Positions 7,969 to 16,454 of a stretch of 64,000 nucleotides of DNA are shown one piece after another (position 1 is the first letter of the stretch; each line of letters starts with the position of its first letter). Source of the stretch: Streptomyces sp. A2-16 (GTDB lineage: Bacteria > Actinomycetota > Actinomycetes > Streptomycetales > Streptomycetaceae); contig NZ_CP063808.1 of the NCBI RefSeq assembly GCF_018128905.1, forward strand, positions 434,001 through 498,000, written 5' to 3'. A program made the translations under genes and the position numbers. The notes beneath the pieces are model-generated. The model saw only the letters and a list, made by a program, of their open reading frames with translations, was not told the origin of the DNA and did not search any database.

Positions 7969-8961
7969 GTGTCCCCCACCGACCCCATACCCACCCTTCC
8001 CCTTCCACCGGACGCGAGGGCCGAGGCATACCTCGACCGCGACGTGGCCCCTGACCTGGACCGCGACCTGGACTACGTCCGGACCGCCCCGCGCCACCTC
8101 GTGGCCCGCAGTGCGGTGGCCGAGGTGCTGATCACGGACTGGCGGCAGCTGGGCCCCGACACGTTCCGGCTGGGCGCGCAGTGGCCGCGCGGCCACCACT
8201 TCTACGCACCGGTCGCCGGCACCTGGTACGACCCGTTGCTCGCCGCGGAGTCGCTGCGCCAGGCGTCCGTCCTGGTGGGGCAGACGTACTACGGAGTCCC
8301 GGCCGACCACCACTTCACCATCGCCGAACTGGAGTTCGAGGTGGTGCCCGGAGCCCTGCTCCTGGGTGCAAGGCCCGCGGAGATGCGCCTGGAGTTCACG
8401 GCGACGGACGTACGGCGCAGGCGGGGCACCCTCACCGCCCTCACGTTGGAGGCCGATCTGCTGCGCGGCGGGGACTACGCCGGTGCGGGACGCCTCACCC
8501 TGCACGTGTCGGACCGCCGCGACCCCGCCGCAGGGGAGGGCGGCGGGTACCCGCCCCTGCCGGACCCGGTCCCGCCCGCGATCGTGGGACGCCTGGACGA
8601 ACACGACGTGGTCCTCGGCGTCCCCGCCTCCGCCGCCGAGCGCCGCGGCCTCGCCTGGGACCTGCGGATCGACCCCGGCCACCCCGTGCTCTTCGACCAC
8701 CCCACGGGGGACGTGCCCGGCATGGTCCTTCTGGAGGCCGCCCGCCAGGCCGTCCAGGCGGCTTGCGCCCCCTACCGCGTCCTCCCGGTCGAACTGCGCA
8801 GCGCCTTCCACCACCCCGTGGCCCTGTCCACCCCCTGCCACATCTCCGCCACCCGCCTCCCCACCCAGGACGCCACCGAGGACGCCGCCCTCCGAGTCAC
8901 AGCCTGGCAGTCCAACCGCCTCACCTTCGACAGCCTCGTGGTGGCCCACACATGCGACTGA
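7969..8961 (+). CDS. AfsA/ScbA-family gamma-butyrolactone (hormone) biosynthesis protein
   Basis: A 330-residue protein made of two AfsA hot-dog-like repeats. The first has FYAPVAGTWYDPLLAAESLRQ; the second has the diagnostic HPVLFDHPTGDVPGM followed by LLEAARQA. AfsA family enzymes condense a beta-ketoacyl thioester with dihydroxyacetone phosphate to begin synthesis of gamma-butyrolactone autoregulators. GTG 7969 is preferred because GAAAGG lies 8 bases before it; ATG 7951 would add six residues and has no such site. No TetR-type ArpA/ScbR receptor gene is visible in the window, which is unusual because the two are often neighbours. It may control the adjacent pathway. Confidence 0.88.
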   Translation: MSPTDPIPTLPLPPDARAEAYLDRDVAPDLDRDLDYVRTAPRHLVARSAVAEVLITDWRQLGPDTFRLGAQWPRGHHFYAPVAGTWYDPLLAAESLRQASVLVGQTYYGVPADHHFTIAELEFEVVPGALLLGARPAEMRLEFTATDVRRRRGTLTALTLEADLLRGGDYAGAGRLTLHVSDRRDPAAGEGGGYPPLPDPVPPAIVGRLDEHDVVLGVPASAAERRGLAWDLRIDPGHPVLFDHPTGDVPGMVLLEAARQAVQAACAPYRVLPVELRSAFHHPVALSTPCHISATRLPTQDATEDAALRVTAWQSNRLTFDSLVVAHTCD

Positions 8962-9025
8962 GACGGTCCACGGCAGCCATCGACTCCGTACGCCCGGCAT
9001 TGGGCCGGTGACCACGGTCCTGCCG

Positions 9026-9955
9026 TCACTCGATCGCAGGTAGCCCGGCCGCGATGTCGGTGGGCAGCTTGGTCGCCTCGTCCAGCACCGAAGCTGCCCG
9101 GACCTGCTCAACCGTGCACCCGTGAGCTGTCGACAGATCGGTGCCCATCAGCTTGCTCTGCGCCAGATTGGCATCCACAAGACTCGCGCCCCGCAGATTG
9201 GCGGCGCGCAGATTCGCCTTGTTGAGGTCGGCGCGGTCCAGCCAGACACCTTCAAGCCCGGTCTCTTGCAGCCACGCGTCCTCCAGCCGCGCCTCCGTCA
9301 AGTCCGAGCCGTCCAACCTCGCGCTGCCCAGACGGACACGGTCCAGCCGAGCCTGCTTGAGATCAGCGCCCCTCAGATCCGTCGCCCGCAAGTCGATGCG
9401 GAAGGGCTCCTGCGCTACGGGCCGACGTCCCAGCACGGTCAACGCCGCCTGAACAGGCTCGGTCGGATGACGATCGGCTTGGAGTGCCTCTCCTTCTCCT
9501 GCGGCCATCAGAGTGTGCTCCCTGATGAACGAGGCAAGGACCTCGACCACCGTCAGGTGGTCCTTGGGGGAGTCACGCATGATGCGCTCGAGAGCGTATA
9601 TACCGCCCAACCGCTCGACGGTCCGATCCGAGGCCAAGAGCTTGATGGCCTCCACATAACGGTCGGTCACCTGCGCTTCTCGCGACAGCTCGGCCTGTTC
9701 GCGATCCCGTTCTCGCGTATGCCGCAAGCTGCGGTCGGTGTAGTAGAGACCTGCCGCCGCGACCACTCCCGCTCCGAGGGCAACCAGAGCCGTGCGCACC
9801 CCCGTGACCACAACACCGTCGGCCGGCTGCAAGTCGTCTGTTCTCAGATGCTCACCGTCCAGCCACCACGGCCCCTGCCAGAGCAGCACGACGTATCCGC
9901 ACACCACAAGAACAAGACCAACAGCCAGCCCTGCGCGCTTCCAACGCGATCGCAT
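9026..9955 (-). CDS. Membrane-anchored pentapeptide-repeat protein
   Basis: A 309-residue protein with two N-terminal transmembrane segments (about residues 8-26 and 53-72), a charged Arg/Glu-rich linker and a helical region. It ends in roughly twenty A(D/N)LxX pentapeptide units, for example LRATDLRGADLKQARLDRV and ANLRAANLRGASLVDANL (about residues 180-285). Such units form a right-handed quadrilateral beta helix. ATG 9955 is chosen over an upstream TTG at 9988. Similar Streptomyces proteins are common in accessory regions and have no proven role; the fold occurs in DNA gyrase-protecting proteins and in membrane scaffolds. It ends convergently with the afsA-like gene, 64 bases away. Confidence 0.82.
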   Translation of the reverse strand: MRSRWKRAGLAVGLVLVVCGYVVLLWQGPWWLDGEHLRTDDLQPADGVVVTGVRTALVALGAGVVAAAGLYYTDRSLRHTRERDREQAELSREAQVTDRYVEAIKLLASDRTVERLGGIYALERIMRDSPKDHLTVVEVLASFIREHTLMAAGEGEALQADRHPTEPVQAALTVLGRRPVAQEPFRIDLRATDLRGADLKQARLDRVRLGSARLDGSDLTEARLEDAWLQETGLEGVWLDRADLNKANLRAANLRGASLVDANLAQSKLMGTDLSTAHGCTVEQVRAASVLDEATKLPTDIAAGLPAIE

Positions 9956-10219
9956 GAGAGTGAGCTGCCCGACACCTCGCAAAGCCAAGCCTCAAGCTGC
10001 CCTATCCGGCGCTCCTCCAGCCCTTGGACCTGCACGCTTTCCAACTGTGGTGGTGGGCTGTGTGCAGGGGCGTTCACCTGCGTTCATGGGAGTCTGGCCC
10101 GGGAGGCGATTTCGGCGTGCGGTCCTCGATGAGCGCCCGTGAACGGGGCTGAATGAGACGGAAACTGAGAAGCCCGGGCGGGCTGGGCTGGCTAACATCC
10201 TTCGTCTCGAGGAGGAGCC

Positions 10220-10549
10220 ATGGCACTGGGCCGCAAGGGATCGCGACGCATCGTCGTCGACAGTACGGCCTACCGCTGGCGGTTGCGACGCAGGCCGACC
10301 TACTTTCAGGGGCTGTGCTGGACGCCGTGCAGCTTCGCGGTCGTGCATGCAGACGCCGTCGGGACAATGCTCGTGGTCACCACCAACCAGCCACATGCGA
10401 GCAACTGGATCGGACGTGGGGCCCAGCCTGTACTGCCATCCGACGTTGCCCAAGCCATCAAACGTGCCCTTCGTGAGGGCTGGAGCCCAACTGCTCCAGG
10501 CTCCCCCTTCCACCTCGACCTGTCCGCCGACTTCAAGCCCTCGCCCTGA
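10220..10549 (+). CDS. Small conserved hypothetical protein
   Basis: A 109-residue basic protein starting MALGRKGSRRIVVDSTAYRW behind a strong GAGGAGGAG ribosome binding site. It has no signal peptide or membrane segment. The pattern (basic N-terminus, a VVTTNQPHASNWIG middle, VLPSDVAQAIKRALREGW near the end) resembles a family I remember from many Streptomyces genomes, with no assigned function. Upstream and downstream flanks hold no operon partner. G/C preference at third positions supports real coding. Confidence 0.65.
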   Translation: MALGRKGSRRIVVDSTAYRWRLRRRPTYFQGLCWTPCSFAVVHADAVGTMLVVTTNQPHASNWIGRGAQPVLPSDVAQAIKRALREGWSPTAPGSPFHLDLSADFKPSP

Positions 10550-10731
10550 GCTGAGGCGCTGTGAGGTCGGTGGAGACAATGGGTCGAGCCACGGCGGCAG
10601 GCACCGTCCATCGATGAAGGACATCATGTCGACCAAAGGTCGCTGCCCCTCGGTCGATCGTCCGCTGAGGTCCGGCGCCGACCGCTGCTGTTCGCGCCGG
10701 CCGTCGCATGCGGCCTTGGCATGCATTGCCG

Positions 10732-11049
10732 TCACTCAGCGGACGGCCCAGAGCCGGTCCGACGCCTGACCTGTACAGCCAAGACCAGCGCCGTCGTGAC
10801 CGCCAGCACAAGGTTCAACGTGTCAGCAGCCATGACGATGGCGAAGGGTGCGCCGGCCATGTGCGGCACCTTGGCGACGATCATGCCAAGACCCATGAGC
10901 AGGGGCATCCATATCGAGTAGAAGCGCATGTCCTGGCGGGGGCGCGCTCCTTTGCGGATCTTTGCCCGCTCCCACCAGCGGCGGCCGAAGCTGATAAGAA
11001 CCAGCAAGCAGCCCATCACGACGACAGACCAGTCCATGAACCTGAGCAT
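10732..11049 (-). CDS. Small integral membrane protein, unknown function
   Basis: A 105-residue protein with about three hydrophobic segments (roughly residues 5-21, 46-64 and 72-92) separated by a basic loop GRRWWERAKIRKGARPRQDM. GAGGGG six bases before ATG 11049 supports the start. It has no recognisable domain. It lies in the accessory stretch next to the integrase remnant and could be cargo of the former mobile element, but it could equally be an older chromosomal gene. Confidence 0.6.
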   Translation of the reverse strand: MLRFMDWSVVVMGCLLVLISFGRRWWERAKIRKGARPRQDMRFYSIWMPLLMGLGMIVAKVPHMAGAPFAIVMAADTLNLVLAVTTALVLAVQVRRRTGSGPSAE

Positions 11050-11165
11050 CGATACCCCTCGTCGGCATGGATCTGCGCGTCACGTCATCACTGCGACTCG
11101 TTCCCTCTGCGCCGAGAGCCTGCCAGGCCAGTCATACGACGGGAATCAACCGGTCAGGTCCTTAG

Positions 11166-11424
11166 TCTGATCTTTACCCCTCTCGCAGAAGCAGCCGGCG
11201 CACTCTCGCCCTGCCGGCACGCTGCGTCGAGGCTCTCTGGCAGCAATTCGAAGATCAGGTCTGGGACCGGCTCGCCGCCGGTGACGCCTGGGAGGAACAC
11301 TGCGCCCCGGCCGGCGGTCACCGAGGAGGTCTACCGGAAGCAGATCCGGCCCGTGATCCAGACCGGCGCCGTGGTCATGGACGGCATCTTCAAGCCGGGC
11401 CCGGAGCGTTGGTCACGCAGATAG
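11166..11424 (+). pseudogene. Decayed tyrosine recombinase (integrase) remnant
   Basis: Two pieces of one integrase family are recognisable in different frames. From 11166 to about 11290 a frame reads SRRSSRRTLALPARCVEAL followed by AAGDAWEEH, the pre-catalytic region of actinobacterial phage-type integrases. From 11317 to the TAG at 11422-11424 another frame reads VYRKQIRPVIQTGAVVMDG, the conserved C-terminal tail of the same family. The catalytic Arg-His-Arg-Tyr core between them is deleted and the N-terminus is missing. The remnant points toward the 3' end of the tRNA-Pro gene 68 bases away, as in Streptomyces elements that integrate into tRNA genes. Confidence 0.8.
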
Positions 11425-11437
11425 ACACGCACGCAGA

Positions 11438-11481
11438 AACAGGTCACCCACCTCCGGAAATCCGGAGGTGGGTGACCTGTT
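11438..11481. terminator. Perfect 21-bp inverted repeat, bidirectional terminator
   Basis: The arms 11438-11458 and 11461-11481 are exact inverses separated by AA, with TGTTTTA following on the plus side. It lies between the integrase remnant and the 3' end of tRNA-Pro and can terminate the tRNA transcript on the minus strand and any plus-strand transcript. Confidence 0.85.
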
Positions 11482-11491
11482 GTTTTAGCTG

Positions 11492-11565
11492 TCGGGGTGG
11501 CGGGATTTGAACCCACGACCTCTTCGTCCCGAACGAAGCGCGCTGCCAAGCTGCGCTACACCCCG
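11492..11565 (-). tRNA. tRNA-Pro (anticodon CGG)
   Basis: On the minus strand the acceptor arms CGGGGTG and CACCCCG pair, with discriminator A at 11492. The anticodon stem CTTCG/CGAAG encloses TTCGGGA, giving anticodon CGG (plus-strand bases 11529-11531). The T arm is GTGGGTTCAAATCCCGC. CCA is not encoded. tRNA-Pro genes are known integration sites for actinomycete elements such as pSAM2, and an integrase remnant abuts the 3' end here. Confidence 0.96.
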
Positions 11566-11599
11566 ATTGTCGCTGCTTGTCGCGGCGACGTCGTTTACT

Positions 11600-12385
11600 T
11601 TAGCCCACCGGTGGCTGGAGACGAAATCCGGTTTTGGTGCGGTGGCGGATGGGGTTCGGGCGGGCGTGGTCCAGGGCTACCAGGAGGATCGCGAGGGCGT
11701 AGAAGGAGAGGCCGAGGAGGAGGGCGTTGCCCAGGACGCTCTTGTAGCCGTGCAGGTCCACGTCCAGGAAGGGGTAGAGGTAGCGGCCGCCCGTGCCCGG
11801 AGGGATCAGTTCGCCTCGGGTGAAGGAGAACAGCAGGTAGGCCAGGGGGTACAGCAGCCAGGTCGCAGCCTGGCGCAGGTGGAGTCGGCCGGGGGGCGTC
11901 AGCAGGAGCCAGTCCGCCAGGGCCGCCGCGGGGATCACCGTGTGCAGGAGGAGGGCGGTCACCGCGTGCCAGCCCGTCGGGTTCGCCGCCGCGCCCGTCA
12001 GGGCGAAAGGGCTCGCCGTGTTCACCAGCAGCAGGTGGTACACCAGCGCCGTGATCGTGACGTAGAGGAGGGCCGCGCCCGTCACGGACGACGGCAGGGG
12101 GCGGCGGGCGGTCCATGCCCTGCGGGCCGACAGCAGAAGCACCGGTGTCAGCAGGATCGTGCTCTGGATCGAGAAGTGGCTCAGGGTGCGGACCGGGCTG
12201 CTCAGGAGCAGTTCGACGGTCACCGCCCCCGCGGCCGCCATCGCCACCAGTACGCGGTAGGCGGCGGCGACGGGATGGCGCACAGGAGCCACCACCGCCG
12301 TGGCGGGGACGAGCGAGGGCAGGAAGACGGGCATGCCCGGGACTGCGGGGAGGTCCGGGATGTCCCTCGGTATCGGCGCGGTCAT
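11600..12385 (-). CDS. Pr6Pr family membrane protein
   Basis: A 261-residue polytopic membrane protein with about six hydrophobic segments. It matches the Pr6Pr/FAR-17a/AIG1-like pattern, including NPTGWHAVTALLLHTVIPA and the conserved later stretch YPLAYLLFSFTRGE, followed by YPFLDVDLHGY. Eukaryotic relatives of this fold hydrolyse fatty-acid esters of hydroxy fatty acids; for the bacterial members the reaction is not established. It stands alone between tRNA-Pro and the metallophosphoesterase and is transcribed leftward. Confidence 0.82.
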   Translation of the reverse strand: MTAPIPRDIPDLPAVPGMPVFLPSLVPATAVVAPVRHPVAAAYRVLVAMAAAGAVTVELLLSSPVRTLSHFSIQSTILLTPVLLLSARRAWTARRPLPSSVTGAALLYVTITALVYHLLLVNTASPFALTGAAANPTGWHAVTALLLHTVIPAAALADWLLLTPPGRLHLRQAATWLLYPLAYLLFSFTRGELIPPGTGGRYLYPFLDVDLHGYKSVLGNALLLGLSFYALAILLVALDHARPNPIRHRTKTGFRLQPPVG

Positions 12386-12517
12386 GCCCTCACGCTAGAC
12401 ATGTGCGACAAAAGGGGCGATTTGGGCGGGCCGTGCGGGTTAAGCCACCCGTCCAGTGCACGGGAACCAACGCCCCGCACCGAACCCGAACGCCCGCCCA
12501 CGTCCCCGTACGGACAC

Positions 12518-13444
12518 CTACCCCCGCCCCACCAACGTCAGCAACGTCACCTCGGGCGGGCACGCGAACCGTACCGGCGTATAGCGGTTCGCCCCGCAGC
12601 CCGCCGACACGTGCAGGTACGACCTGCGGCCCTCCGCCTCATGCGTGGACAAACCCTTCACGCGGTCGGTGTCGAGGTCGCAGTTCGTCACGAAGGCGCC
12701 GTAGAAGGGGAGGCAGATCTGGCCGCCGTGGGTGTGGCCGGCCAGGATCAGCGGGTAGCCGTCCGCGGCGAAGGCGTCCAGGACGCGGAGATACGGCGCG
12801 TGCACCACGCCCATCGAGAAGTCGGCCGCGCCCGACGGGCCGCCGGCCACCTCGTCGTACCGGTCCCGCTTGATGTGCGGGTCGTCCAGGCCCGTCAGCT
12901 CCACCGACACGCCCTCGACCTTCAGCATGCCCCGCGTGTTCGTGAGGTTCTGCCAGCCCGCCGCTTCGAAACCGTCCCGCAGGTCCTCCCACGGGTTGTG
13001 GACGACGCCCACGGCGGGTGCGTTGCCGTTCAGGCCGTGGCGGCCCTGGGCCTTCTCGTACAGGTAGCGGGCGGGGTTGCGGAACTTGGGGCCGTAGTAG
13101 TCGTTGGAGCCGAACACGTACGCGCCCGGGAACTCCATCAGCGGGCCCAGCGCGTCCAGGACCTCCGGGACGCCCTCCGGGTCCGACAGGTTGTCGCCCG
13201 TGTTGATCACGAAGTCCGGGCGCAGGCCGGCCAGCGAGCGCAGCCAGCGCTGCTTCTTGCGCTGGCCGCCGACCATGTGGATGTCGGAGACCTGGAGCAC
13301 GCGCAGCGGGCGCATGCCGGACGGCAGGACGGGGACCGTGACCCGCCGCAGGCGGAAGGAGCGGGCTTCGAAACCCGCGGAGTAGACCAGACCGGCGGCG
13401 CCAACCGCCGCGATTCCCAAGGGGACTCCGTATCGCGCGCGCAT
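12518..13444 (-). CDS. Metallophosphoesterase, membrane-tethered (YkuE-like)
   Basis: A 308-residue calcineurin-like phosphoesterase. Metal-binding motifs appear in order: QVSDIHM (Asp54, His56), NTGDN (Asp84, Asn85), GSNDYYG (a GNHE variant) and LAGHTHGGQ near residue 210. A hydrophobic N-terminal stretch (about residues 6-22) suggests an uncleaved membrane anchor, so the catalytic domain probably faces outward. GGAGG is very close to ATG 13444, so a slightly later GTG start is possible. The neighbourhood (metallophosphoesterase, YqeY, PBP) is the same as I recall in S. coelicolor and around ponA2 in M. tuberculosis, which suggests an envelope role. Confidence 0.88.
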   Translation of the reverse strand: MRARYGVPLGIAAVGAAGLVYSAGFEARSFRLRRVTVPVLPSGMRPLRVLQVSDIHMVGGQRKKQRWLRSLAGLRPDFVINTGDNLSDPEGVPEVLDALGPLMEFPGAYVFGSNDYYGPKFRNPARYLYEKAQGRHGLNGNAPAVGVVHNPWEDLRDGFEAAGWQNLTNTRGMLKVEGVSVELTGLDDPHIKRDRYDEVAGGPSGAADFSMGVVHAPYLRVLDAFAADGYPLILAGHTHGGQICLPFYGAFVTNCDLDTDRVKGLSTHEAEGRRSYLHVSAGCGANRYTPVRFACPPEVTLLTLVGRG

Positions 13445-13544
13445 GCCTCCATCGTGTCAGATCGCGGGGGCATCCTTGACCGGCCGCCGCCCGCACGGTA
13501 AATGGGCGGGCGCCCGTCGCCCCACACCTGCGACAATCGGACCC

Positions 13545-14009
13545 ATGACCACGCTCAAGTCGAAGCTGCAGGAAGACCTCAACGCCGCGATCAAGGGGCG
13601 AGACGAGCTGCGCTCCTCGACGCTCCGGATGACGCTCGCCGCGATCACCACCGAGGAGGTCGCGGGCAAGGAGAAGCGGGAGCTCTCCGACGCCGAGGTC
13701 CTGAAGGTGATCACCAAGGAGGCGAAGAAGCGCCGCGAGGCCGCGGACGCCTTCGCCCAGGGTGGTCGCGCCGAGTCCGCCGAGCGGGAGAAGGCGGAGG
13801 GCCAGGTCCTCGCCGAGTACCTGCCCAAGCAGCTCAGCGACGACGAGCTCAACGACATCGTCGCCCAGGCCGTCGAGGAGGCGAAGGCGGCCGGCGCCGA
13901 GGGCCCGCGGGCCATGGGCGCCGTCATGAAGATCGTGAACCCGAAGGTCGCGGGCCTGGCCGAGGGCGGCCGGGTCGCCGCCGCCGTGAAGAAGCTCCTG
14001 GCCGGCTGA
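13545..14009 (+). CDS. GatB/YqeY domain protein
   Basis: A 154-residue YqeY-family protein. It starts MTTLKSKLQEDLNAAIKGRD and contains the family stretches LRMTLAAI and EYLPKQLSDDEL, with the C-terminal MGAVMKIVNPKVAG. The domain is the tRNA-binding tail domain of GatB occurring alone, so a tRNA-related or amidotransferase-associated role is inferred; no enzyme activity is proven. It is divergent from the metallophosphoesterase, with 100 bases between the starts, and convergent with the PBP gene across a shared terminator. Confidence 0.92.
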   Translation: MTTLKSKLQEDLNAAIKGRDELRSSTLRMTLAAITTEEVAGKEKRELSDAEVLKVITKEAKKRREAADAFAQGGRAESAEREKAEGQVLAEYLPKQLSDDELNDIVAQAVEEAKAAGAEGPRAMGAVMKIVNPKVAGLAEGGRVAAAVKKLLAG

Positions 14010-14032
14010 GAACGGCACCTGCCAGTCGTACA

Positions 14033-14069
14033 AGAGCCCGGTCCCGCCGAATGCGCGGGACCGGGCTCT
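14033..14069. terminator. Bidirectional terminator between yqeY-like and pbp genes
   Basis: A perfect 15-bp stem (14033-14047 with 14055-14069, sequence AGAGCCCGGTCCCGC and its inverse) with a 7-base loop lies 24 bases after the YqeY-like gene. It also lies beyond the 3' repeats of the PBP gene, so it can serve both. Confidence 0.8.
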
Positions 14070-14070
14070 C

Positions 14071-14194
14071 GTCTGTGGTGAGGCGGCCGGGTGTCAGCCG
14101 CGTCTGTGGTGAGGCGGCCGGGTGTCAGCCGCGCCCGCGGTGAGGCGGCCGGGTGTCAGCCGCGCCCGCGGGGAGGCCGCCGGGTGTCAGCCGC
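14071..14194. repeat. 31-bp tandem repeat (4 copies) overlapping the pbp stop codon
   Basis: Four units start at 14071, 14102, 14133 and 14164. The first two are identical; the third and fourth differ at a few bases. The last copy contains the PBP stop codon (14187-14189), so the array is a serial duplication of the 3' end of that gene beyond its stop. Confidence 0.9.
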
Positions 14195-16454
14195 GCCCGC
14201 CTCCGTTGCCGTTCCCGTTCCCGTTGTTCGTGCCCTGGATGAAGCCCTCCGGGATGGAGAAGGTCGGCGTCGGGAAGGTGGTGTTGCCGTCGTTCCCACC
14301 GTTGTCGTTGCCGCCGTTGTCGTTCCCGCGGTTGTCGCCGTTGTCGCCGTCGTCGCCCTTGCCGGGGTCTTCCTTCTTCGGCATGTCGGGGATGTGGACG
14401 AGGTTGAAGCTCGGGGCGTCCTTGCCCTCCAGCGCTCCGCTCATCATGTCGCGCCAGATCGGGCCGGGGACCTTGCCGCCGAACACCTTCTGGCTGTAGA
14501 CGCCGCCGATGGTGATGTTCTGCATCTTGCGCTTGTGCGCCGGGTCGCCGACCCAGACCGCGCCGGCCATGTTCGGCGTGTAGCCCACGAACCAGGCCGC
14601 GTAGCGCTCGTCGGTCGTACCCGTCTTGCCGGCGCTGGCACGGCCGCCGCCGAGGCCCGCCTCCGAGCCGGTGCCGTCCTCGACCACGCCCTTGAGGAGC
14701 GTGTTGATCGTGTCCGCGGTGTTCTCCGACATCGCCCGCGAGCAGGTCGACTTCGGGACCTGGAGGGACTTCGACTTCTCGCCGACCCGCTGGGTGATCG
14801 ACTCGATGGCGACCGGGGTGCAGTACATCCCGCGCGAGGCGAAGGTCGCGTACGCGTTCGCCATGGTCAGCGGGGACATCTCCTGGGTGCCCAGGGCGAT
14901 CGACGGAGCCTGCTGGATCTTGCGGCCGTCGGCGCGCTGGACGCCCATCTTCGCGGCCATCTCCGTCACCGGGCAGATGCCGATGTCGCTGATCAACGAC
15001 ACGTAGTAGGTGTTCACCGACTTCGCGGTCGCGGTCTTCATGTCGTACGGGCCCACCTCGGAGGTGTTCTCGTTGGAGACCGGGACGCCCTTCTCGTTCC
15101 AGACGTTGCCGTTGCACTCCTGGACCGGGGCCGGGTAGTCCATCTTGTACGGCGACGGGTAGATCTGCGTCGCCGGGGTGCCGCCCTCTATGGCGGCCGC
15201 GGCCACGATCGGCTTGAACGTCGAACCGGGCTGGTAGCCCGCTCCGCCGCCCATGTCCTGGTTGACCGAGAGGTTGAGCGTCGTCTCGTTCTTCTTGTTG
15301 TTGATGCCGTACGGCCGTGACTGGCCCATCGCGAGGATCTTGCCGGTGCCGGGCTGGACGATGGTCGCCGCCGTGGCCACGTCGTCGTCCTGGTAGACGT
15401 GCTCCTTGATGGACTTCTGGACCGACCTCTGGGCCTGCGGGTCCATGGTGGTGCGGATCGTCAGACCGCCCTGGTTCCAGACCTTGGCCCGGGCCTCCTT
15501 CGTCTTGCCGAAGACCGGGTCGGTCAGGAAGACCTCACGGACGTAGTCGCAGAAGAAGCCGGCGCCCTTGACCGCGGTGATGCAGCCGTTCTTCGGCTTG
15601 CTGACCTTGAGGCCCAGCGGCTGCTCCTTGGCCTTGTCGGCCTCCGCCTGGGAGACGTCACCGACCTCGGCCATGCGCTGGAGCACGGTGTTGCGCCGCT
15701 TGGTCGCCTCGGCCTCGTCGTTGACGGGGTCGTAGCGGCTGGGGGACTGGACGATGCCCGCGAGCAGGGCCGACTGCTCGAGGTTGAGGTCCTTGGCGTG
15801 CTTGGAGAAGTAGCGCTGCGAGGCCGCCTCGACGCCGTACGCCTGCTGCCCGAAGAACGTGATGTTGAGGTAGTTCTCGAGGATCTTCTTCTTGCCGAGT
15901 TCCTCTTCGAGCTGGATCGCGTACTTCAGCTCGCGGATCTTGCGGCCGATGGTCTGCTGGGTGGCCTGGGCGACCTTCGTCGGGTCGTCACCGGCCTCCT
16001 CCACCGCGACGTTCTTCACCAGCTGCTGGGTGAGCGTGGAGGCGCCCTGGGCGACCCCGCCGCTCTGGGCGTTCTTGTTGAGCGCGCGCAGGACGCCCTT
16101 CAGGTCGACCGCGCCGTGCTGGTAGAAGCGCGAGTCCTCGATCGCGACGATCGCCTTCTGCATGTACGGCGAGACGTTCTTGAGGTCGACCACCGTGCGG
16201 TCGCGCGAGTACACCGTGGCGATGGTGCCGCCCTCGCTGTCGAGGATCGTGGTGCGCTGGCTCAGCGGTGGGGTCTTCAGGTTGGTCGGGAGTTCGTCGA
16301 AACTCTCCACCGACCCCTTGGCCGCGAGCCCGAGCGCGCCGGCCGCGGGCAGCGCGATGCCGGCCATCACCGCTCCCGCGAGGACACTGACACCGAGGAA
16401 CTTGGCGGCCTGCTGCGTGGGCGACAGACCGCCGCCCGAGCGCTTCTTCGACAT
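14187..16454 (-). CDS. Bifunctional penicillin-binding protein (transglycosylase/transpeptidase)
   Basis: A 755-residue class A PBP. After a membrane anchor (about residues 19-41) comes a GT51 glycosyltransferase domain with AIEDSRFYQHGAVD (catalytic Glu near 107). Then comes a transpeptidase domain with Ser411-T-F-Lys414, the SVNTYY (SxN) motif and AGKTGTT (KTG box). It polymerises and crosslinks peptidoglycan outside the membrane. The C-terminus is an Asn/Gly/Asp-rich low-complexity tail (about residues 695-755), probably periplasmic and unstructured. The gene is divergent from wblA; the equivalent M. tuberculosis pair is, from memory, ponA2 and whiB4. The 3' end is reiterated in a 31-bp repeat array. 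Confidence 0.93.
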   Translation of the reverse strand: MSKKRSGGGLSPTQQAAKFLGVSVLAGAVMAGIALPAAGALGLAAKGSVESFDELPTNLKTPPLSQRTTILDSEGGTIATVYSRDRTVVDLKNVSPYMQKAIVAIEDSRFYQHGAVDLKGVLRALNKNAQSGGVAQGASTLTQQLVKNVAVEEAGDDPTKVAQATQQTIGRKIRELKYAIQLEEELGKKKILENYLNITFFGQQAYGVEAASQRYFSKHAKDLNLEQSALLAGIVQSPSRYDPVNDEAEATKRRNTVLQRMAEVGDVSQAEADKAKEQPLGLKVSKPKNGCITAVKGAGFFCDYVREVFLTDPVFGKTKEARAKVWNQGGLTIRTTMDPQAQRSVQKSIKEHVYQDDDVATAATIVQPGTGKILAMGQSRPYGINNKKNETTLNLSVNQDMGGGAGYQPGSTFKPIVAAAAIEGGTPATQIYPSPYKMDYPAPVQECNGNVWNEKGVPVSNENTSEVGPYDMKTATAKSVNTYYVSLISDIGICPVTEMAAKMGVQRADGRKIQQAPSIALGTQEMSPLTMANAYATFASRGMYCTPVAIESITQRVGEKSKSLQVPKSTCSRAMSENTADTINTLLKGVVEDGTGSEAGLGGGRASAGKTGTTDERYAAWFVGYTPNMAGAVWVGDPAHKRKMQNITIGGVYSQKVFGGKVPGPIWRDMMSGALEGKDAPSFNLVHIPDMPKKEDPGKGDDGDNGDNRGNDNGGNDNGGNDGNTTFPTPTFSIPEGFIQGTNNGNGNGNGGGRG

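Noticed and set aside
9992..10735. Long minus-strand frame overlapping the small protein gene at 10220
   Set aside because: No domain, composition-driven, and it overlaps a gene with a strong ribosome binding site on the other strand.
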